64,000 nt of DNA from Gammaproteobacteria bacterium (GCA_009937425.1 JAACFO010000009.1:1-64000), one strand, 5' to 3'; shown: positions 9,806 to 24,791, counted from the first letter of the stretch. A program made the numbers and translations. The notes: a model not told the origin generated them from the sequence alone.

Positions 9806-10720
9806 ATGGTGATCGAAGTGGGACATGAATTGCGATTTCAGGCGATGACAATCCCGAACACGTCCTGGGACGCATTGCTGGCGCGCTTCCAGAATATCGA
9901 GGAGCTGGGATTCGACATCGCCGGCATGGCGGATCACTTCGTGGATTGGAGTAATCCTCCCAGTCCCTGGTTCGACCTGTGGACTCACGCCGCCGCAATT
10001 GCAGCCAGTACCAGCCGCGTAAAACTCTCCACCTGCGTCGCTCAGATCCCGCTTCGCAATCCGGCCATGTGCGCGCGCCAGGCGCTCTCGGTGGATCACA
10101 TTTCCAATGGCCGGTTGGAGCTGGGGCTGGGGCTGGGACTCACCATCGATCCTTCCTACGCCATGATGGGTATCCCCAATTGGGACAACAAGGAACGGGT
10201 GGCGCGTTTCGTGGAGTACGTGGAGATCGTCGATCAACTGTTGACCAATGAAGTCACGAGCTACAAGGGGAAGTTCTACGAGATCAACGAGGCAGTGATG
10301 AATCCGCGACCGCTGCAAAAACCCCGTCCGCCCATCATGATCGCAGCCATGGGGCCGGTGATGCTGAAAAACGCGGCTCGCTATGCCGATATCTGGAACA
10401 GCATCAGCTTTGCCGAGGACTTCGAAGATCAGATGAAAGAGACACGCCATCGAATGGAGTTGGTCGATGAGCACTGCGCTGCCATCGGCAGGGATCCTGG
10501 CACCCTGCGGCGATCCTATTTGATGTTCGACGCCAAGGCGCGACCCAGTGGCGGGAAAATCAAATACTACGAGTCCGAATCCATCTTTACCGAGATGGTG
10601 GAACGCATCATGGAATTGGGGATAACCGACATCGGAATGTACTATCCCGTGCAGGAAGAACAGTTACCGATGTTCGAGAAAATAGCGACCGATGTCATTC
10701 CGAAGCTTCGGCGTCGATAA
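9806..10720 (+). CDS. LLM-class (luciferase-like) flavin/F420-dependent oxidoreductase
   Basis: GFDIAGMADHF, STSRVKLSTCVAQIPLRNPAMCARQALSVDHISNGRLELGLGLG, RPPIMIAAMGPVMLKNAARYADIWN. Confidence 0.88.
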   Translation: MVIEVGHELRFQAMTIPNTSWDALLARFQNIEELGFDIAGMADHFVDWSNPPSPWFDLWTHAAAIAASTSRVKLSTCVAQIPLRNPAMCARQALSVDHISNGRLELGLGLGLTIDPSYAMMGIPNWDNKERVARFVEYVEIVDQLLTNEVTSYKGKFYEINEAVMNPRPLQKPRPPIMIAAMGPVMLKNAARYADIWNSISFAEDFEDQMKETRHRMELVDEHCAAIGRDPGTLRRSYLMFDAKARPSGGKIKYYESESIFTEMVERIMELGITDIGMYYPVQEEQLPMFEKIATDVIPKLRRR

Positions 10721-11813
10721 TCTCTTTCAGGGCATGTAAAAACGCCGCGTTTTCCTCCGGCCGGCCGATGGTTACGCGTAGGCAGTCTCTGAGCAACGAA
10801 CTGGCACCGTGTAAGTTCTTTACCAACACGCCGCGCTCGCGCAGCGCAGCCGCCATCGCGCTACCAGTCCCTCGATGGGTACGAACAAGCAGAAAATTAG
10901 CTTGGCTGGGCCAGACTCGAATTCCGTCCATGACAGCGAGACGCGCGTACAGTTCGTCCCGATCGCGGACGATCTGCCGTGTTTGTTCTTCAAACAATGG
11001 GTAATGGGAAAGCGCGAGATCAGCACTGGCTTGGGTGAGAGCGTTGAGATTGTAGGGAAGCCGCAGCTTGTCGAGTTCGCGCGTCCAAGCCGGCGCACCG
11101 GCGAGCACGCCGAGCCGCAACCCGGCGAGACCCAGCTTCGACACGGTGCGCAACACCAGCAAGTTAGGCCGTTCCTCGAGCTGTGAAAAAAAGCTCGCCC
11201 CGGCGAAGGGCGCATAGGCCTCGTCGACAACGACCAAACCGCTCGTTGCATCCAGAATCGCTTCCACGTGCCCGGTATCGAACAGGTTACCAGTGGGATT
11301 GTTCGGGTACGCGAGAAAGGTGAGCGCCGGCTGATGCGTGCGTATCGCTTCCAGGGTCGCATCCAAACGAATACTGAAATCACCTTCATCCAGCGGCACG
11401 CTCTCGAAGCGTCGCCCGGTAGCCCGCGCCACCAATGCGTACATGGCAAAGCTCGGATCCGGCGCAAACACGACACTGCCCGGACCGCCGATTGCCAGTA
11501 TCAGCAGTTGGATGAGTTCATCGGAGCCGTTGCCGAGTAACATTTCGGCAGATGCCGGCACCTCCAGGGCGACCCGCAGGCGCTCTTTCAGCTGTGACGC
11601 TTTCGGGTCCGGGTAGCGATTAACGTCGATGCCGCGCAAGCGTTCGAGCCATTCGTCCTTGAGTCCCGCCGGCCATGGATAAGGATTTTCCATGGCGTCG
11701 AGCTTGATGAGTCCGTGGGCATCGGCCACCGCGTAGGCCGTGAGTGCGCGCACCTGCGGCGGGATCAAACGCGCAATGTACTCGTCGGCGGATTCGTCAT
11801 TCGGCGCACCCAC
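10695..11813 (-). CDS. hisC: Histidinol-phosphate aminotransferase
   Basis: KLDAMENPYPWP, LGNGSDELIQLL, FLAYPNNPTGNLFD, VVVDEAYAPF, LRTVSKLGLAGLRLGVLAG; downstream of hisGD. Confidence 0.95.
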   Translation of the reverse strand: MGAPNDESADEYIARLIPPQVRALTAYAVADAHGLIKLDAMENPYPWPAGLKDEWLERLRGIDVNRYPDPKASQLKERLRVALEVPASAEMLLGNGSDELIQLLILAIGGPGSVVFAPDPSFAMYALVARATGRRFESVPLDEGDFSIRLDATLEAIRTHQPALTFLAYPNNPTGNLFDTGHVEAILDATSGLVVVDEAYAPFAGASFFSQLEERPNLLVLRTVSKLGLAGLRLGVLAGAPAWTRELDKLRLPYNLNALTQASADLALSHYPLFEEQTRQIVRDRDELYARLAVMDGIRVWPSQANFLLVRTHRGTGSAMAAALRERGVLVKNLHGASSLLRDCLRVTIGRPEENAAFLHALKEIIDAEASE

Positions 11814-11823
11814 GCGAGCTTCC

Positions 11824-13137
11824 TCAGTTGCCCGGATCGTCTTGGGCGCGCAACTCGGCCGAGCGAGCGTGGGCAGTCAGTCCTTCACCCCGGGCAAGCA
11901 CTACCGCCGTGGGTGCCAGGCGCGCCGCGCCGGACGCCGAGCAGCCGATGACACTGGTGCGTTTTTGAAAATCGTACACACCCAGAGGCGACGAAAAGCG
12001 TGCGGTGCCCGCGGTGGGCAACACATGATTGGGACCGGCGCAGTAATCGCCGAGAACCTCGGGCGTATGGCGGCCAAGAAAAACGGCGCCAGCGTGACGG
12101 ATGCGCGGCAATAGTTGCTCGGGCTCATCCACGCACAGCTCCAGATGTTCCGGTGCGATGCGATTGCACAGGGCCACGCCTTCATCGAGATCACGCACCT
12201 GGATCATCGCACCGCGAGACGCCAGCGCCTCGGCAATGATGTCGCGGCGCTCCATGTCCGGCAGCAGGCGGTTAATGGCGGCCTGCACGACATCCATGTA
12301 GGCGCCATCGGGACACAGTACAATCGCGCGGGCCTGCTCATCGTGCTCGGCTTGGGAAAACAAATCCATGGCAATCCAGTCCGCCGGGGTCCCGGCGTCG
12401 CACAACACCAGAATTTCCGACGGTCCGGCGACCATGTCGATGCCGACAACACCGAAAAGCTGGCGCTTGGCTTCAGCCACATAAGCATTGCCGGGCCCGA
12501 CGATCTTGTCCACCGCCGGTACGCTGGCAGTACCGAAGGCGAGCGCCGCCACTGCCTGGGCGCCACCGATACTGAATACCATGTCGACGCCGGCAACATG
12601 GGCCGCCGCCAGCACCAGATCATTGAGTTCACCGTCCCGGGCCGGCACGGTCATGATCACCTCGCCGACGCCGGCGACGCGGGCGGGGATGACGTTCATC
12701 AACACCGAAGACGGATAGGCCGCTTTGCCGCCGGGAACGTAAACACCGACGCGGTCCAGCGCGGTAATCTGCTGCCCGAGCAAGGTGCCGTCCGGCTCCC
12801 GATAAGACCAGGTCTCCTGGCATTGGTGCTGGTGGTAGGCGCGGATGCGATCGGCGGCGAAGGTCAGCGCGTCCCGTTGCGATCCATCCAGTGCATCGAA
12901 GGCTGCGCTCAAGCGACTGTGCTCCACCTGCAGGGCCCTGGCGTCGGCCGCTTCGAGCCCGTCGAAGCGCCGCGTGTACTCCACAAGCGCCGCGTCGCCG
13001 CGGGCCCGAACGTCTTCGATGATGTCGCCGACGGCCTTCTCCACGTCGGCGTCGCGACCCTCATGGGCCGCCAAAAGCGCGCTGAAGCGATCCTCGAAAT
13101 CCCCGTCATCGGTGGCGAGCCGCCGCAGTTGGCTCAT
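11824..13137 (-). CDS. hisD: Histidinol dehydrogenase
   Basis: [76 protein letters not shown]. Start set to MSQLRRL, inside the longer 13494 ORF. Confidence 0.97.
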   Translation of the reverse strand: MSQLRRLATDDGDFEDRFSALLAAHEGRDADVEKAVGDIIEDVRARGDAALVEYTRRFDGLEAADARALQVEHSRLSAAFDALDGSQRDALTFAADRIRAYHQHQCQETWSYREPDGTLLGQQITALDRVGVYVPGGKAAYPSSVLMNVIPARVAGVGEVIMTVPARDGELNDLVLAAAHVAGVDMVFSIGGAQAVAALAFGTASVPAVDKIVGPGNAYVAEAKRQLFGVVGIDMVAGPSEILVLCDAGTPADWIAMDLFSQAEHDEQARAIVLCPDGAYMDVVQAAINRLLPDMERRDIIAEALASRGAMIQVRDLDEGVALCNRIAPEHLELCVDEPEQLLPRIRHAGAVFLGRHTPEVLGDYCAGPNHVLPTAGTARFSSPLGVYDFQKRTSVIGCSASGAARLAPTAVVLARGEGLTAHARSAELRAQDDPGN

Positions 13138-13769
13138 GGCGCGGGATCCTCGGCCACGGCGTTCGACAAACTGTCGATGAATGTCTTCATGCGCGCGTGT
13201 TTCATCTTCATGGACGCCTTGTTGGCGATTAAACGCGTGCTGATCGGGCACACTTCCTCGACTTCCACCAAACCATTGGCCGCGAGCGTACTGCCGGTAT
13301 CCACCAAATCCACGATGCAGTCCGCCAGCCCCACCACCGGCGCTAACTCCATGGATCCGTAGAGCTTGATTATCTCGGCCTGCACGCCGGCCGCAGCGAA
13401 AAAACGCCTGGTGCTCTCCACATACTTCGTTGCCACCCGCGGGCGCCTCGGCAACGTCTCGCGGCCGCGGCGAACCGCGACCACCATGCGGCACCGAGCG
13501 ATGCCCAGGTCCAACGGTTCGTAGAGCCCCTCGCCACCGTGCTCCAGCAATACGTCCTTGCCGGCGAGGCCGAGGTCCGCCGCGCCGTGCTCGACGAAGG
13601 TGGGAACATCCTGAGCCCGCAACACCAGCATCCGCACGTCATCGAGGTTGGTGTCGAATACGAGTTTTCGGCTGGTTTCAGGGTCGTCACCGGGACGTAT
13701 GCCCGCCGTATCGAGCAACGGCAACGCCTCGCGATAAATGCGGCCCTTGGAAATGGCAATAGTGAGCAT
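13134..13769 (-). CDS. hisG: ATP phosphoribosyltransferase, short form
   Basis: [63 protein letters not shown]; about 211 aa without a regulatory domain. Confidence 0.95.
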   Translation of the reverse strand: MLTIAISKGRIYREALPLLDTAGIRPGDDPETSRKLVFDTNLDDVRMLVLRAQDVPTFVEHGAADLGLAGKDVLLEHGGEGLYEPLDLGIARCRMVVAVRRGRETLPRRPRVATKYVESTRRFFAAAGVQAEIIKLYGSMELAPVVGLADCIVDLVDTGSTLAANGLVEVEEVCPISTRLIANKASMKMKHARMKTFIDSLSNAVAEDPAP

Positions 13770-13785
13770 GGACGGAAAAGTCCAA

Positions 13786-15300
<1,515 letters not shown>

Positions 15301-15304
<4 letters not shown>

Positions 15305-15639
15305 GATTTCGCGGGACTCCGCTCTCCGGCCAGTACCCGCTCGAGATTAGCTGCACCGGCCAGCGCGAGCATTTGCGCCGGAAGATTCAAAAATTCAATG
15401 CGGCCATCCCTGCGAGCCGCCTCACGCAACCACTCGACCAGCAGAGCGAGCCCGGCACTGTCCGTATGCGTCACCTGGTCGAGATCGATCTGAAAAACCG
15501 CCTCATCGGGAAACATTTCCACACTCTGCCGCCACAGATCGCTCACGGAGTGGAAGGTCATCGCTCCGTGCACCCCGAAGCTCCGGGTATCTCGACGCTG
15601 GATGGTCGCGCCTGGTTGTCGTTGATCATCAGCAGCCAC
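15301..15639 (-). CDS. mlaB: STAS-domain protein MlaB-like
   Basis: VFQIDLDQVTHTDSAGLALLVEWLREAARRDGRIEFLNLPAQMLALA STAS motif; Mla operon context. Confidence 0.88.
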
Positions 15640-15648
15640 AATAGTCCC

Positions 15649-16116
15649 CTAGCTGCCGCCTTCCGCCGCCTTGTTGTACAGGAACTGCCCGATCACCTGC
15701 TCGAGCACGATGGCTGACTGGGTCAACGTAATCTCACCACCGCCGGTCAGAAATTCTTCGTCTCCGCCCGCCTCCAGGCCGATGTATTGCTCTCCAAGAA
15801 GACCCGCTGTGAAAATGCTCGCCGACGTATCCATGGGGATTCGTTCGTAGCGGGGATTCACGGAAAAGCGGACAACGGCCTCGTAGGTGTTATCGTCGAA
15901 TCCGATTTCCGTAACCCGGCCAATGCGCACGCCGGCCATGGTCACGGGAGCGCGAACCTTGAGGCCGCCGATGTTGTCGAATCGGGCCGTCACCTGATAC
16001 CCGTCCGGCGCGGTGAGCTCGGCGAGATTACTGACTTTCATGGCAAGCATCAGCAACGCCGCCAATCCCAGCGCGACAAATAATCCGACACCCACCTCTA
16101 CCGTTTTACTGTACAT
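15649..16116 (-). CDS. mlaD: Phospholipid transport MCE-domain protein MlaD
   Basis: N-terminal TM, YQVTARFDNIGGLKVRAPVTMAGVRIGRV MCE core, LLGEQYIGLEAG. Confidence 0.95.
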   Translation of the reverse strand: MYSKTVEVGVGLFVALGLAALLMLAMKVSNLAELTAPDGYQVTARFDNIGGLKVRAPVTMAGVRIGRVTEIGFDDNTYEAVVRFSVNPRYERIPMDTSASIFTAGLLGEQYIGLEAGGDEEFLTGGGEITLTQSAIVLEQVIGQFLYNKAAEGGS

Positions 16117-16138
16117 GGTTTCCGTCCAAACACGCTGT

Positions 16139-16915
16139 TTAGTTGAACATTAATGCCGTCAACACGAAATCCAGCCCGAGTATCGCCAGCGACGAGTGCA
16201 CGACTGTGCGCGTAGTCGCCGCACTTACACCCTCGGAGGTGGGCATCGCATCGTAACCCTCGAATACCGCAATCCAGGTGACGACCACGCCGAACACCAC
16301 ACTTTTAACAACACCATTCAATACATCATCGTACAAATCCACCGCCGATTGCATCTGCGACCAGAACGCACCTTCATCGACGCCAAGCAAACCCACGCCG
16401 ACGAAATAGCCGCCCATTACGCCCACCGCGCTGAACATGGCTGCCAGCAAAGGCATGGAAAAAACACCTGCCACGAATCGCGGCGCTACCACCCTGCGCA
16501 GGGGATCCACCGCCATCATCTCCATACCGTCGAGCTGCTCGGTGGCCTTCATGAGGCCTATTTCCGCTGTCAGGGCAGAGCCTGCTCGTCCGGCAAACAA
16601 CAGCGCCGCTACTACGGGCCCGAGCTCGCGCACCAGTGACAAGGCCACGACGGTGCCGAGGGCCTCCTCGGCGCCGAAATCGACCAGCGTATTATAGCCC
16701 TGCAAGCCCAACACCATGCCGACGAAGACGCCTGACACGACCGTGATGACCAGTGAGCGCACACCCACGGACCACATCTGGGCGATGACCAGCTTCGGGC
16801 GCATCAGCAGCGCCGGGATCCCCGCCAGCACGTAGAGAAAAAAGATCGTGCCCCGTCCGAGCCGTTCGAAAAATGTCAGACCCGTGCGTCCGAATCGGCG
16901 CAGCAAAGCGATCAT
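16139..16915 (-). CDS. mlaE: Phospholipid ABC transporter permease MlaE
   Basis: [69 protein letters not shown]. Confidence 0.97.
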   Translation of the reverse strand: MIALLRRFGRTGLTFFERLGRGTIFFLYVLAGIPALLMRPKLVIAQMWSVGVRSLVITVVSGVFVGMVLGLQGYNTLVDFGAEEALGTVVALSLVRELGPVVAALLFAGRAGSALTAEIGLMKATEQLDGMEMMAVDPLRRVVAPRFVAGVFSMPLLAAMFSAVGVMGGYFVGVGLLGVDEGAFWSQMQSAVDLYDDVLNGVVKSVVFGVVVTWIAVFEGYDAMPTSEGVSAATTRTVVHSSLAILGLDFVLTALMFN

Positions 16916-17775
16916 GGAAGCGGACCCGAAATCAAATCATCGAAATAGTCCCGAGCAGGATAATGAAAGGGTACCGGTCCGTCGGCCAGGCCCTGCAAGA
17001 ACTGCGTGACCCATTCTGATTTCGACCTGCCTAGATCCTCGGGCGTACCCTCGCCGACGACCTTACCGCCGGACAACACATAGATGTAGTCGGCAATCGA
17101 CGCGGTCTCGGGGACGTCGTGGGAGACAATAATACTGGTCAATTGCAGTGCTTCGTTGAGACGGCGAATGAGTTGCACCAGCACGCCCATGGAGATCGGA
17201 TCCTGGCCTGAGAAGGGCTCGTCATACATGACCATCATCGGATCGAGCACGATAGCGCGCGCCAGAGCCACGCGCCTCGCCATTCCGCCGGAAAGCTCAC
17301 GGGGGAAAAGATCACGCGCACCCCGCAGCCCCACTGCTTCGAGTTTCATGAAGACCAGGTTGCGTATCATCGCGTCGCTGAGGTCCGTGTGCTCACGCAC
17401 CGGAAAGGCGACGTTTTCGAACACGTCCAAATCCGTCAGTAGCGCCCCGCTCTGGAACAGCATGCCCATACGCCGGCGCAGGCTGAACAGGCGCTCGCGG
17501 GACAGGCCGTGGACGTCCAGACCGTCCACCACCACAGAGCCGGAATCCGGCTTCAATTGCCCGGCGATGAGCTTTAACAGCGTGGTCTTACCGGTGCCGC
17601 TGGGGCCCATGATTGCGGTGATTTTTCCGCGCTCGATATTGATATCGACGCCATCGAATATCAGCCGGCCGCCACGAGTGAAGTGCAGGTCCTTGACGCC
17701 TACAACCGGCTTGGGGCGCGTAACGCCCGAGGATGGCTGACCCTCAACTTGATTCAAACGGTCACCATTCGCCAC
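16912..17775 (-). CDS. mlaF: Phospholipid ABC transporter ATP-binding protein MlaF
   Basis: Walker [13 protein letters not shown], signature [15 protein letters not shown], Walker [14 protein letters not shown]. Confidence 0.97.
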   Translation of the reverse strand: MANGDRLNQVEGQPSSGVTRPKPVVGVKDLHFTRGGRLIFDGVDINIERGKITAIMGPSGTGKTTLLKLIAGQLKPDSGSVVVDGLDVHGLSRERLFSLRRRMGMLFQSGALLTDLDVFENVAFPVREHTDLSDAMIRNLVFMKLEAVGLRGARDLFPRELSGGMARRVALARAIVLDPMMVMYDEPFSGQDPISMGVLVQLIRRLNEALQLTSIIVSHDVPETASIADYIYVLSGGKVVGEGTPEDLGRSKSEWVTQFLQGLADGPVPFHYPARDYFDDLISGPLP

Positions 17776-17782
17776 GGCCCAG

Positions 17783-18721
17783 TCACGGCCTGGCGTCGGC
17801 CTCCGACCCTTCCTTTTGCACGGGCATGAAGTCTGCCTTTATCACGCCCAGCGCGAGCGCCGACGTGCTGGCAACGTAGATGGACGAGTACGTACCGATG
17901 ACGACACCTACGATGAGTGCCGTAGCAAATTCATGAATCAGCTCTCCACCCAGGAAAAACAACGCTACAAGCACCAGCAATGTCGTCAAGGATGTGATTA
18001 TGGTGCGTGACAAGGTTTGATTGAGGGATGCGTTGAAAATCTGGACGGCCGTTCCCTTGCGCATGGTGCGGAAATTTTCGCGCACGCGGTCGAATACCAC
18101 GATGGTATCGTTGAGGGAATAACCGATGACCGCAAGCACGGCAGCGAGAACAGTGAGATCGAACTCGAGTCCCAAAACCGAGAAGAATCCAATAGTCACA
18201 ATGACATCGTGAAACAACGCCGCAACAGCGCCCAGGGAAAACTTCCACTGAAATCGCAACGAGACGTAGATGAGAATGGCGCCTAGAGCGATCAGCATGG
18301 CGAGTCCGCCCTGCTCGGTCAATTCCTCACCAACTTGTGGACCAACGAACTCCACGCGCCGCAACTGCATGTCGTCGCCGCCGTTTTTCCTGAGAAGACG
18401 CAGCACGTTGCTGCTGAGTTCAGCCTTGCTGAGGTCGTCGCGGGGCGCGAGGCGCACGAGCACATCGCGGGTCGTCCCGAAATATTGAACGGTCGCCTCC
18501 GGAAAGCCCGCCGCTGCAAGATCGATTCGCACCTGACCCAGGTCCGCGCTTTGCGGATAACCCACCTCGATGAGCGTGCCGCCGGTAAAATCGATACCGT
18601 AGTTGAGGCCGCGCACACCGACAGAGACCAGCGACACGAGCAGTAGTACGCCGGAGAAAATCAAGGCCAGCTTGCGCTGCCTCATGAAGTCGATGTTCGT
18701 CTGCTTTTTCAGTAATTCCAT
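17783..18721 (-). CDS. secF: Protein translocase subunit SecF
   Basis: GLNYGIDFTGGTLIEV, GYSLNDTIVVFDRVREN, NQTLSRTIITSLTTLLVL. Confidence 0.98.
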   Translation of the reverse strand: MELLKKQTNIDFMRQRKLALIFSGVLLLVSLVSVGVRGLNYGIDFTGGTLIEVGYPQSADLGQVRIDLAAAGFPEATVQYFGTTRDVLVRLAPRDDLSKAELSSNVLRLLRKNGGDDMQLRRVEFVGPQVGEELTEQGGLAMLIALGAILIYVSLRFQWKFSLGAVAALFHDVIVTIGFFSVLGLEFDLTVLAAVLAVIGYSLNDTIVVFDRVRENFRTMRKGTAVQIFNASLNQTLSRTIITSLTTLLVLVALFFLGGELIHEFATALIVGVVIGTYSSIYVASTSALALGVIKADFMPVQKEGSEADARP

Positions 18722-18724
18722 GGT

Positions 18725-20581
18725 CTAGATTTGCAGCTTGGGAACGCGCCTGCCTCCGTAAAAAAGATTGATTACGGCGCGCGTTCCCATGATGGCGGTG
18801 AACATGGACGTGGCGATACCGATGGAAAGCGTGATGGCGAAGCCCTTGATCGGTCCCGTACCGAACCCGAACAGCACGACAGCCGCGATCAGCGTCGTAA
18901 TATTGGCATCGGCAATCGTCGAGAATGCCTTCTTATAGCCGGCCTCGATACTCGCCTGAGGCGTGTTGCCGTTACGGATCTCCTCGCGGATCCGCTCGAA
19001 TATCAGCACGTTGGCGTCTACCGCCATACCGGTGGTGAGAACTATTCCGGCGATGCCGGGTAAGGTCAGAGTCGCCTGCAACATCGACAGCACGGCAACG
19101 ATCATGACCAGATTGAAGGTCAGCGCGAGATTCGCCACCAGGCCGAACACCCTGTAATAAACCGCCATGAAGACGAGCACCAGAATGAAGCCGATGATGA
19201 CGGACCGAAATCCCTGTTCGATGTTCTCCGCGCCAAGGCTCGGTCCCACCGTTCGCTCCTCGATGATCTCCACGGGAGCGGCCAGCGCACCGGCGCGCAG
19301 CAGCAGCGCCAGGTCGCGTGCTTCCTCGGTACTGTCCAAACCGGTGATCTGGAATCGCTTACCCAGCTGATCGCGGATGGTCGCGACGTTGATGACCGTT
19401 TCCTCGGTGATGGTCTTTTTCACTTCCAGACCATCCACGAGCCGTGTTTCCGACTTGTTTTCGATGAAAACCGTTGCCATCGGACGACCGATCTTGTCCC
19501 GCGTGCGCTTCGAGAACAGGCTCGCACCCTTGCCGTCCAATGTAATGAACACCGCCGGCGTTCCGCTTTGCTGATCAAGACCCGATGACGCGTCCGTGAT
19601 GTATTCACCGGACAGCATGACACTGCGTTTGAGCAGAATCGGCGAGCCGTCACTTTCCCGGTACAGTCTCGCCGTGGCAGGGACACGCCCTGCGAGTGCT
19701 TCCTGTACAGAGTGCTCGGTATCCGCCATGCGAAATTCCAGAGTCGCCGTTGCACCCAGGATCTCTTTGGCTTTCGCCGTATCCTGCACGCCGGGCAGCT
19801 GCACGACGATGCGATCGCTGCCCTGCTGCTGAATCACCGGCTCCGCAACTCCAAGCTCGTTGACCCGGTTGCGCAGGGTCGTGATGTTCTGTTGCAGTGC
19901 GAAGCGCTTCACGTCGGCCACGGCCCGCTCGTTCAGCTTTACCAGAATCTCTGGCTGGCGGCCGTCATCACGCTCGCTGACGTCGAGCTCCGACAGCTCG
20001 CGCCGAATAAGATCGTAGGCGCGCTGGCGCGTGTCTTCGTCCCGGAAACCGAGGAGCACACCACCGTTATCCCGGCGTGCAATGCCGGCGTAGCGAATCT
20101 TCTCCTCGCGAAGCATCTGGCGCAGGTCGGCAGCGTAACGCTGCTCCGCCAGGCGAATAGCCCCGTCCATGTCGACTTCCATGAGGAAGTGCACGCCGCC
20201 GCGTAAGTCCAGACCCAGGTACATGGGCAGGGCGCCGAGACCCTCCAGCCACGGGGGGGTTGCCGGCGCCAGATTGAGCGCCACGACATATTGGCGCCCC
20301 AGCTCCCCGGCAATGTAGTCCTGGGCTTTGAGCTGGGTGTTTTCGTCGGCAAAGCGCAGCAGCAGATTGCGATCGTTGCGCTCGACCCGCAACGCCTCCA
20401 CTCCGAGACTCTGTAGCCCGCCGACTATGCGCCCTTCGAGGATCTCATCGATGGGAGCATCCCGGTCGGCCTTAACCTGCACCGCGGGGTTATTGCCGTA
20501 GAGATTGGGCAGCGCGAAAAAAATGCCGATGACCAGCACCGCCACGATAAGCAGGTATTTCCAAACAGGATATTGGTTCAT
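18725..20581 (-). CDS. secD: Protein translocase subunit SecD
   Basis: LGLDLRGGVHFLMEVDMD, RVNELGVAEPVIQQQGSDRIVVQLPG, GMAVDANVLIFERIREE. Confidence 0.98.
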   Translation of the reverse strand: MNQYPVWKYLLIVAVLVIGIFFALPNLYGNNPAVQVKADRDAPIDEILEGRIVGGLQSLGVEALRVERNDRNLLLRFADENTQLKAQDYIAGELGRQYVVALNLAPATPPWLEGLGALPMYLGLDLRGGVHFLMEVDMDGAIRLAEQRYAADLRQMLREEKIRYAGIARRDNGGVLLGFRDEDTRQRAYDLIRRELSELDVSERDDGRQPEILVKLNERAVADVKRFALQQNITTLRNRVNELGVAEPVIQQQGSDRIVVQLPGVQDTAKAKEILGATATLEFRMADTEHSVQEALAGRVPATARLYRESDGSPILLKRSVMLSGEYITDASSGLDQQSGTPAVFITLDGKGASLFSKRTRDKIGRPMATVFIENKSETRLVDGLEVKKTITEETVINVATIRDQLGKRFQITGLDSTEEARDLALLLRAGALAAPVEIIEERTVGPSLGAENIEQGFRSVIIGFILVLVFMAVYYRVFGLVANLALTFNLVMIVAVLSMLQATLTLPGIAGIVLTTGMAVDANVLIFERIREEIRNGNTPQASIEAGYKKAFSTIADANITTLIAAVVLFGFGTGPIKGFAITLSIGIATSMFTAIMGTRAVINLFYGGRRVPKLQI

Positions 20582-20644
20582 CTATGGCCGCCGGAGAATC
20601 GGCACCGCCTTACGGTGCCGAATGAGGTTCGGAGGATTCCGACT

Positions 20645-20974
20645 TCAGGTGGATTTAATGGTTCCCTTGGGCAGGGTGGCCGCCACCGAGCTTCGCTGGA
20701 GCTTCACGTCCACGCCTTCGGCTATGTTCAGGGTCAAAAAGGTGTCGCCGACTTCGACTATTTTGCCCAGAACGCCACCGTTGGTTACCACTTCGTCGCC
20801 TTTGGCAACGGCTTCGACCATCTTCTTGTGCTCCTTGGCACGCTTCTGCTGCGGGCGAATGAGCAGAAAGTAGAAGACCGCGAACAGCAGAACCAGGAAC
20901 ATGATGTCGCCGTAGGGGGCCCCCCCGCCGGCTCCGCCCGTCTGCGCGTATGCGTCGGATATAAAGAATCCCAT
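20645..20974 (-). CDS. yajC: Preprotein translocase subunit YajC
   Basis: Single TM then YFLLIRPQQKRAKEHKKMVEAVAKGDEVVTNGGVLGKI. Confidence 0.97.
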   Translation of the reverse strand: MGFFISDAYAQTGGAGGGAPYGDIMFLVLLFAVFYFLLIRPQQKRAKEHKKMVEAVAKGDEVVTNGGVLGKIVEVGDTFLTLNIAEGVDVKLQRSSVAATLPKGTIKST

Positions 20975-21018
20975 ACTTAAAACCCCGAGTCGTCGTGGTG
21001 AGTTCAACTAGCGCGCGA

Positions 21019-23225
<2,207 letters not shown>

Positions 23226-23362
23226 GCGCCGCGATGTTAGCAGATCGGCCTTCCGGCATCGGCAGCACTGCCGGGCCGTGGAGTGGGACCCGGAGAGAGA
23301 CTTCCCGCGATACGCGATAAAATGCATGCGCGCAGTGGGATACCGTCAGGAGGGTAATCGGC

Positions 23363-24421
23363 GTGGATAAAGAACGCACAAAGGCATTTGCCGAAGAGGT
23401 CTTCAGAGACATGGCCGGCGCGATGACCGCCGGGCTCGGGTTCATTGGTGTTAAGACCGGACTCTTTGAGTGCATGGCAGGCAAGGGCTGGATGACGTCG
23501 GAGGAGGTGGCGCTGGAAAGCAACCTGCAGGCGCGTTACGTGGAAGAGTGGTTGAAGGGCATGGTCTCCGCGGGTTATCTCGAATTCGACCCCGCGCCGC
23601 AGACATACCGTTTGCCCGATGAGCATGCATATTTGCTCGCCTCGGAGGGCACCGACCACTTCATGGGAGGCCTCTTGTCCTTTGTGCCGGTATTGCTTCG
23701 CGCCGCACCGAGAGTCGCGGTCGCATTCGAGCAAGGCGGAGGCGTGCCGTTCGAGGAATACGGCACCGACGGTGTCCAGGCCCTCGACATGATCAATCGC
23801 GGGCAGTACGAGCAGCGCCTCTTGCCGACAGGTTGGCTCAAGTCACTGCCGGACGTGGTGGAACGGCTGGAAGCAGGAGGCCGGGCGTTGGATGTGGGTT
23901 GCGGTGCGGGAAGCGTCGTGCTGACGCTGGCGCGAGCGTTCCCCCGGGCAACCGTCGTGGGACTGGACCCGGATCGCGAATCCATCAAGCACGCGAAAGC
24001 CGCCGCCGCGGCGGCGGACATGAGCGAGCGGGTACGATTCGTCGCTCAGAAGACCAGTGACCTGGAACCCGGCGAGACTTTCGACTTCATCACGGTTTGC
24101 GATTGCATTCACGATCTTGCCGACCCGATTCGAACGCTCGAAGAAATACGCGCGCTTCTCGAATCCCACGGCGTTCTGTTTGTTATAGAACCCAAGGCCG
24201 CCGACAGGCTCGAGGACAACCGCGGTGCGATTTCGACCATGTACTATGGCTTCAGCGTCTTGCATTGCATGACCCAGTCGCTGGCAAACGGGGGACCAGG
24301 GCTCGGCACCTGCATGGGCCCCGCGCGCACGGAAGAATTAATGAGGGAGGCGGGCTTCACGGCTTTCGAAACCCTGGATATCAGGAGTTCCGTGCTGTCG
24401 TTTTACGCGGTTCGGCACTGA
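23363..24421 (+). CDS. SAM-dependent methyltransferase with N-terminal winged-helix-like region
   Basis: RALDVGCGAGSVVLTLARAFPRATVVGLDPD motif I; N-terminal region resembles the dimerisation/wHTH domain of O-methyltransferase-like families. Confidence 0.82.
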   Translation: MDKERTKAFAEEVFRDMAGAMTAGLGFIGVKTGLFECMAGKGWMTSEEVALESNLQARYVEEWLKGMVSAGYLEFDPAPQTYRLPDEHAYLLASEGTDHFMGGLLSFVPVLLRAAPRVAVAFEQGGGVPFEEYGTDGVQALDMINRGQYEQRLLPTGWLKSLPDVVERLEAGGRALDVGCGAGSVVLTLARAFPRATVVGLDPDRESIKHAKAAAAAADMSERVRFVAQKTSDLEPGETFDFITVCDCIHDLADPIRTLEEIRALLESHGVLFVIEPKAADRLEDNRGAISTMYYGFSVLHCMTQSLANGGPGLGTCMGPARTEELMREAGFTAFETLDIRSSVLSFYAVRH

Positions 24422-24524
24422 CCCCAGCCGCTGGTGCTATTCGCCGCCGCCAGATGGCCACGGCGCTTTGCCCCCGGATACAGGTGTTCCTTATACTACG
24501 CCGTCTGTGGCCCACCGAATCCCT

Positions 24525-24611
24525 GCCGGGGTGGCGGAACTGGTAGACGCGCCAGACTCAAAATCTGGTATGGGAAACCATGTGAGAGTTCGAGTCTCTC
24601 TCCCGGCACCA
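24525..24611 (+). tRNA. tRNA-Leu(CAA), CCA end encoded
   Basis: GCCGGGG...TCCCGGCACCA acceptor pairing, anticodon arm CCAGA-CTCAAAA-TCTGG, long variable arm, GTTCGAGTC T-loop. Confidence 0.96.
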
Positions 24612-24791
24612 CTTTTCGAGATAGTGATCACTCACCGTTGTATCGTCGTACGCAGAATCTGGGCTCGGGCCTCGGCAAGTTCTTGATTGTCGCGTCAGTG
24701 CGTGCAACTTGCTTCCGATTCTGATACTTAGCAAGTGCCTTTCACAGCCAGTCTGACCGAGGTAATCAGCGATTAATCTCCGCGAAACCCG

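Noticed and set aside
12115-13362. 415-aa plus-strand ORF opposite hisD
   Set aside because: Antisense artefact over a well-supported hisD/hisG coding strand.
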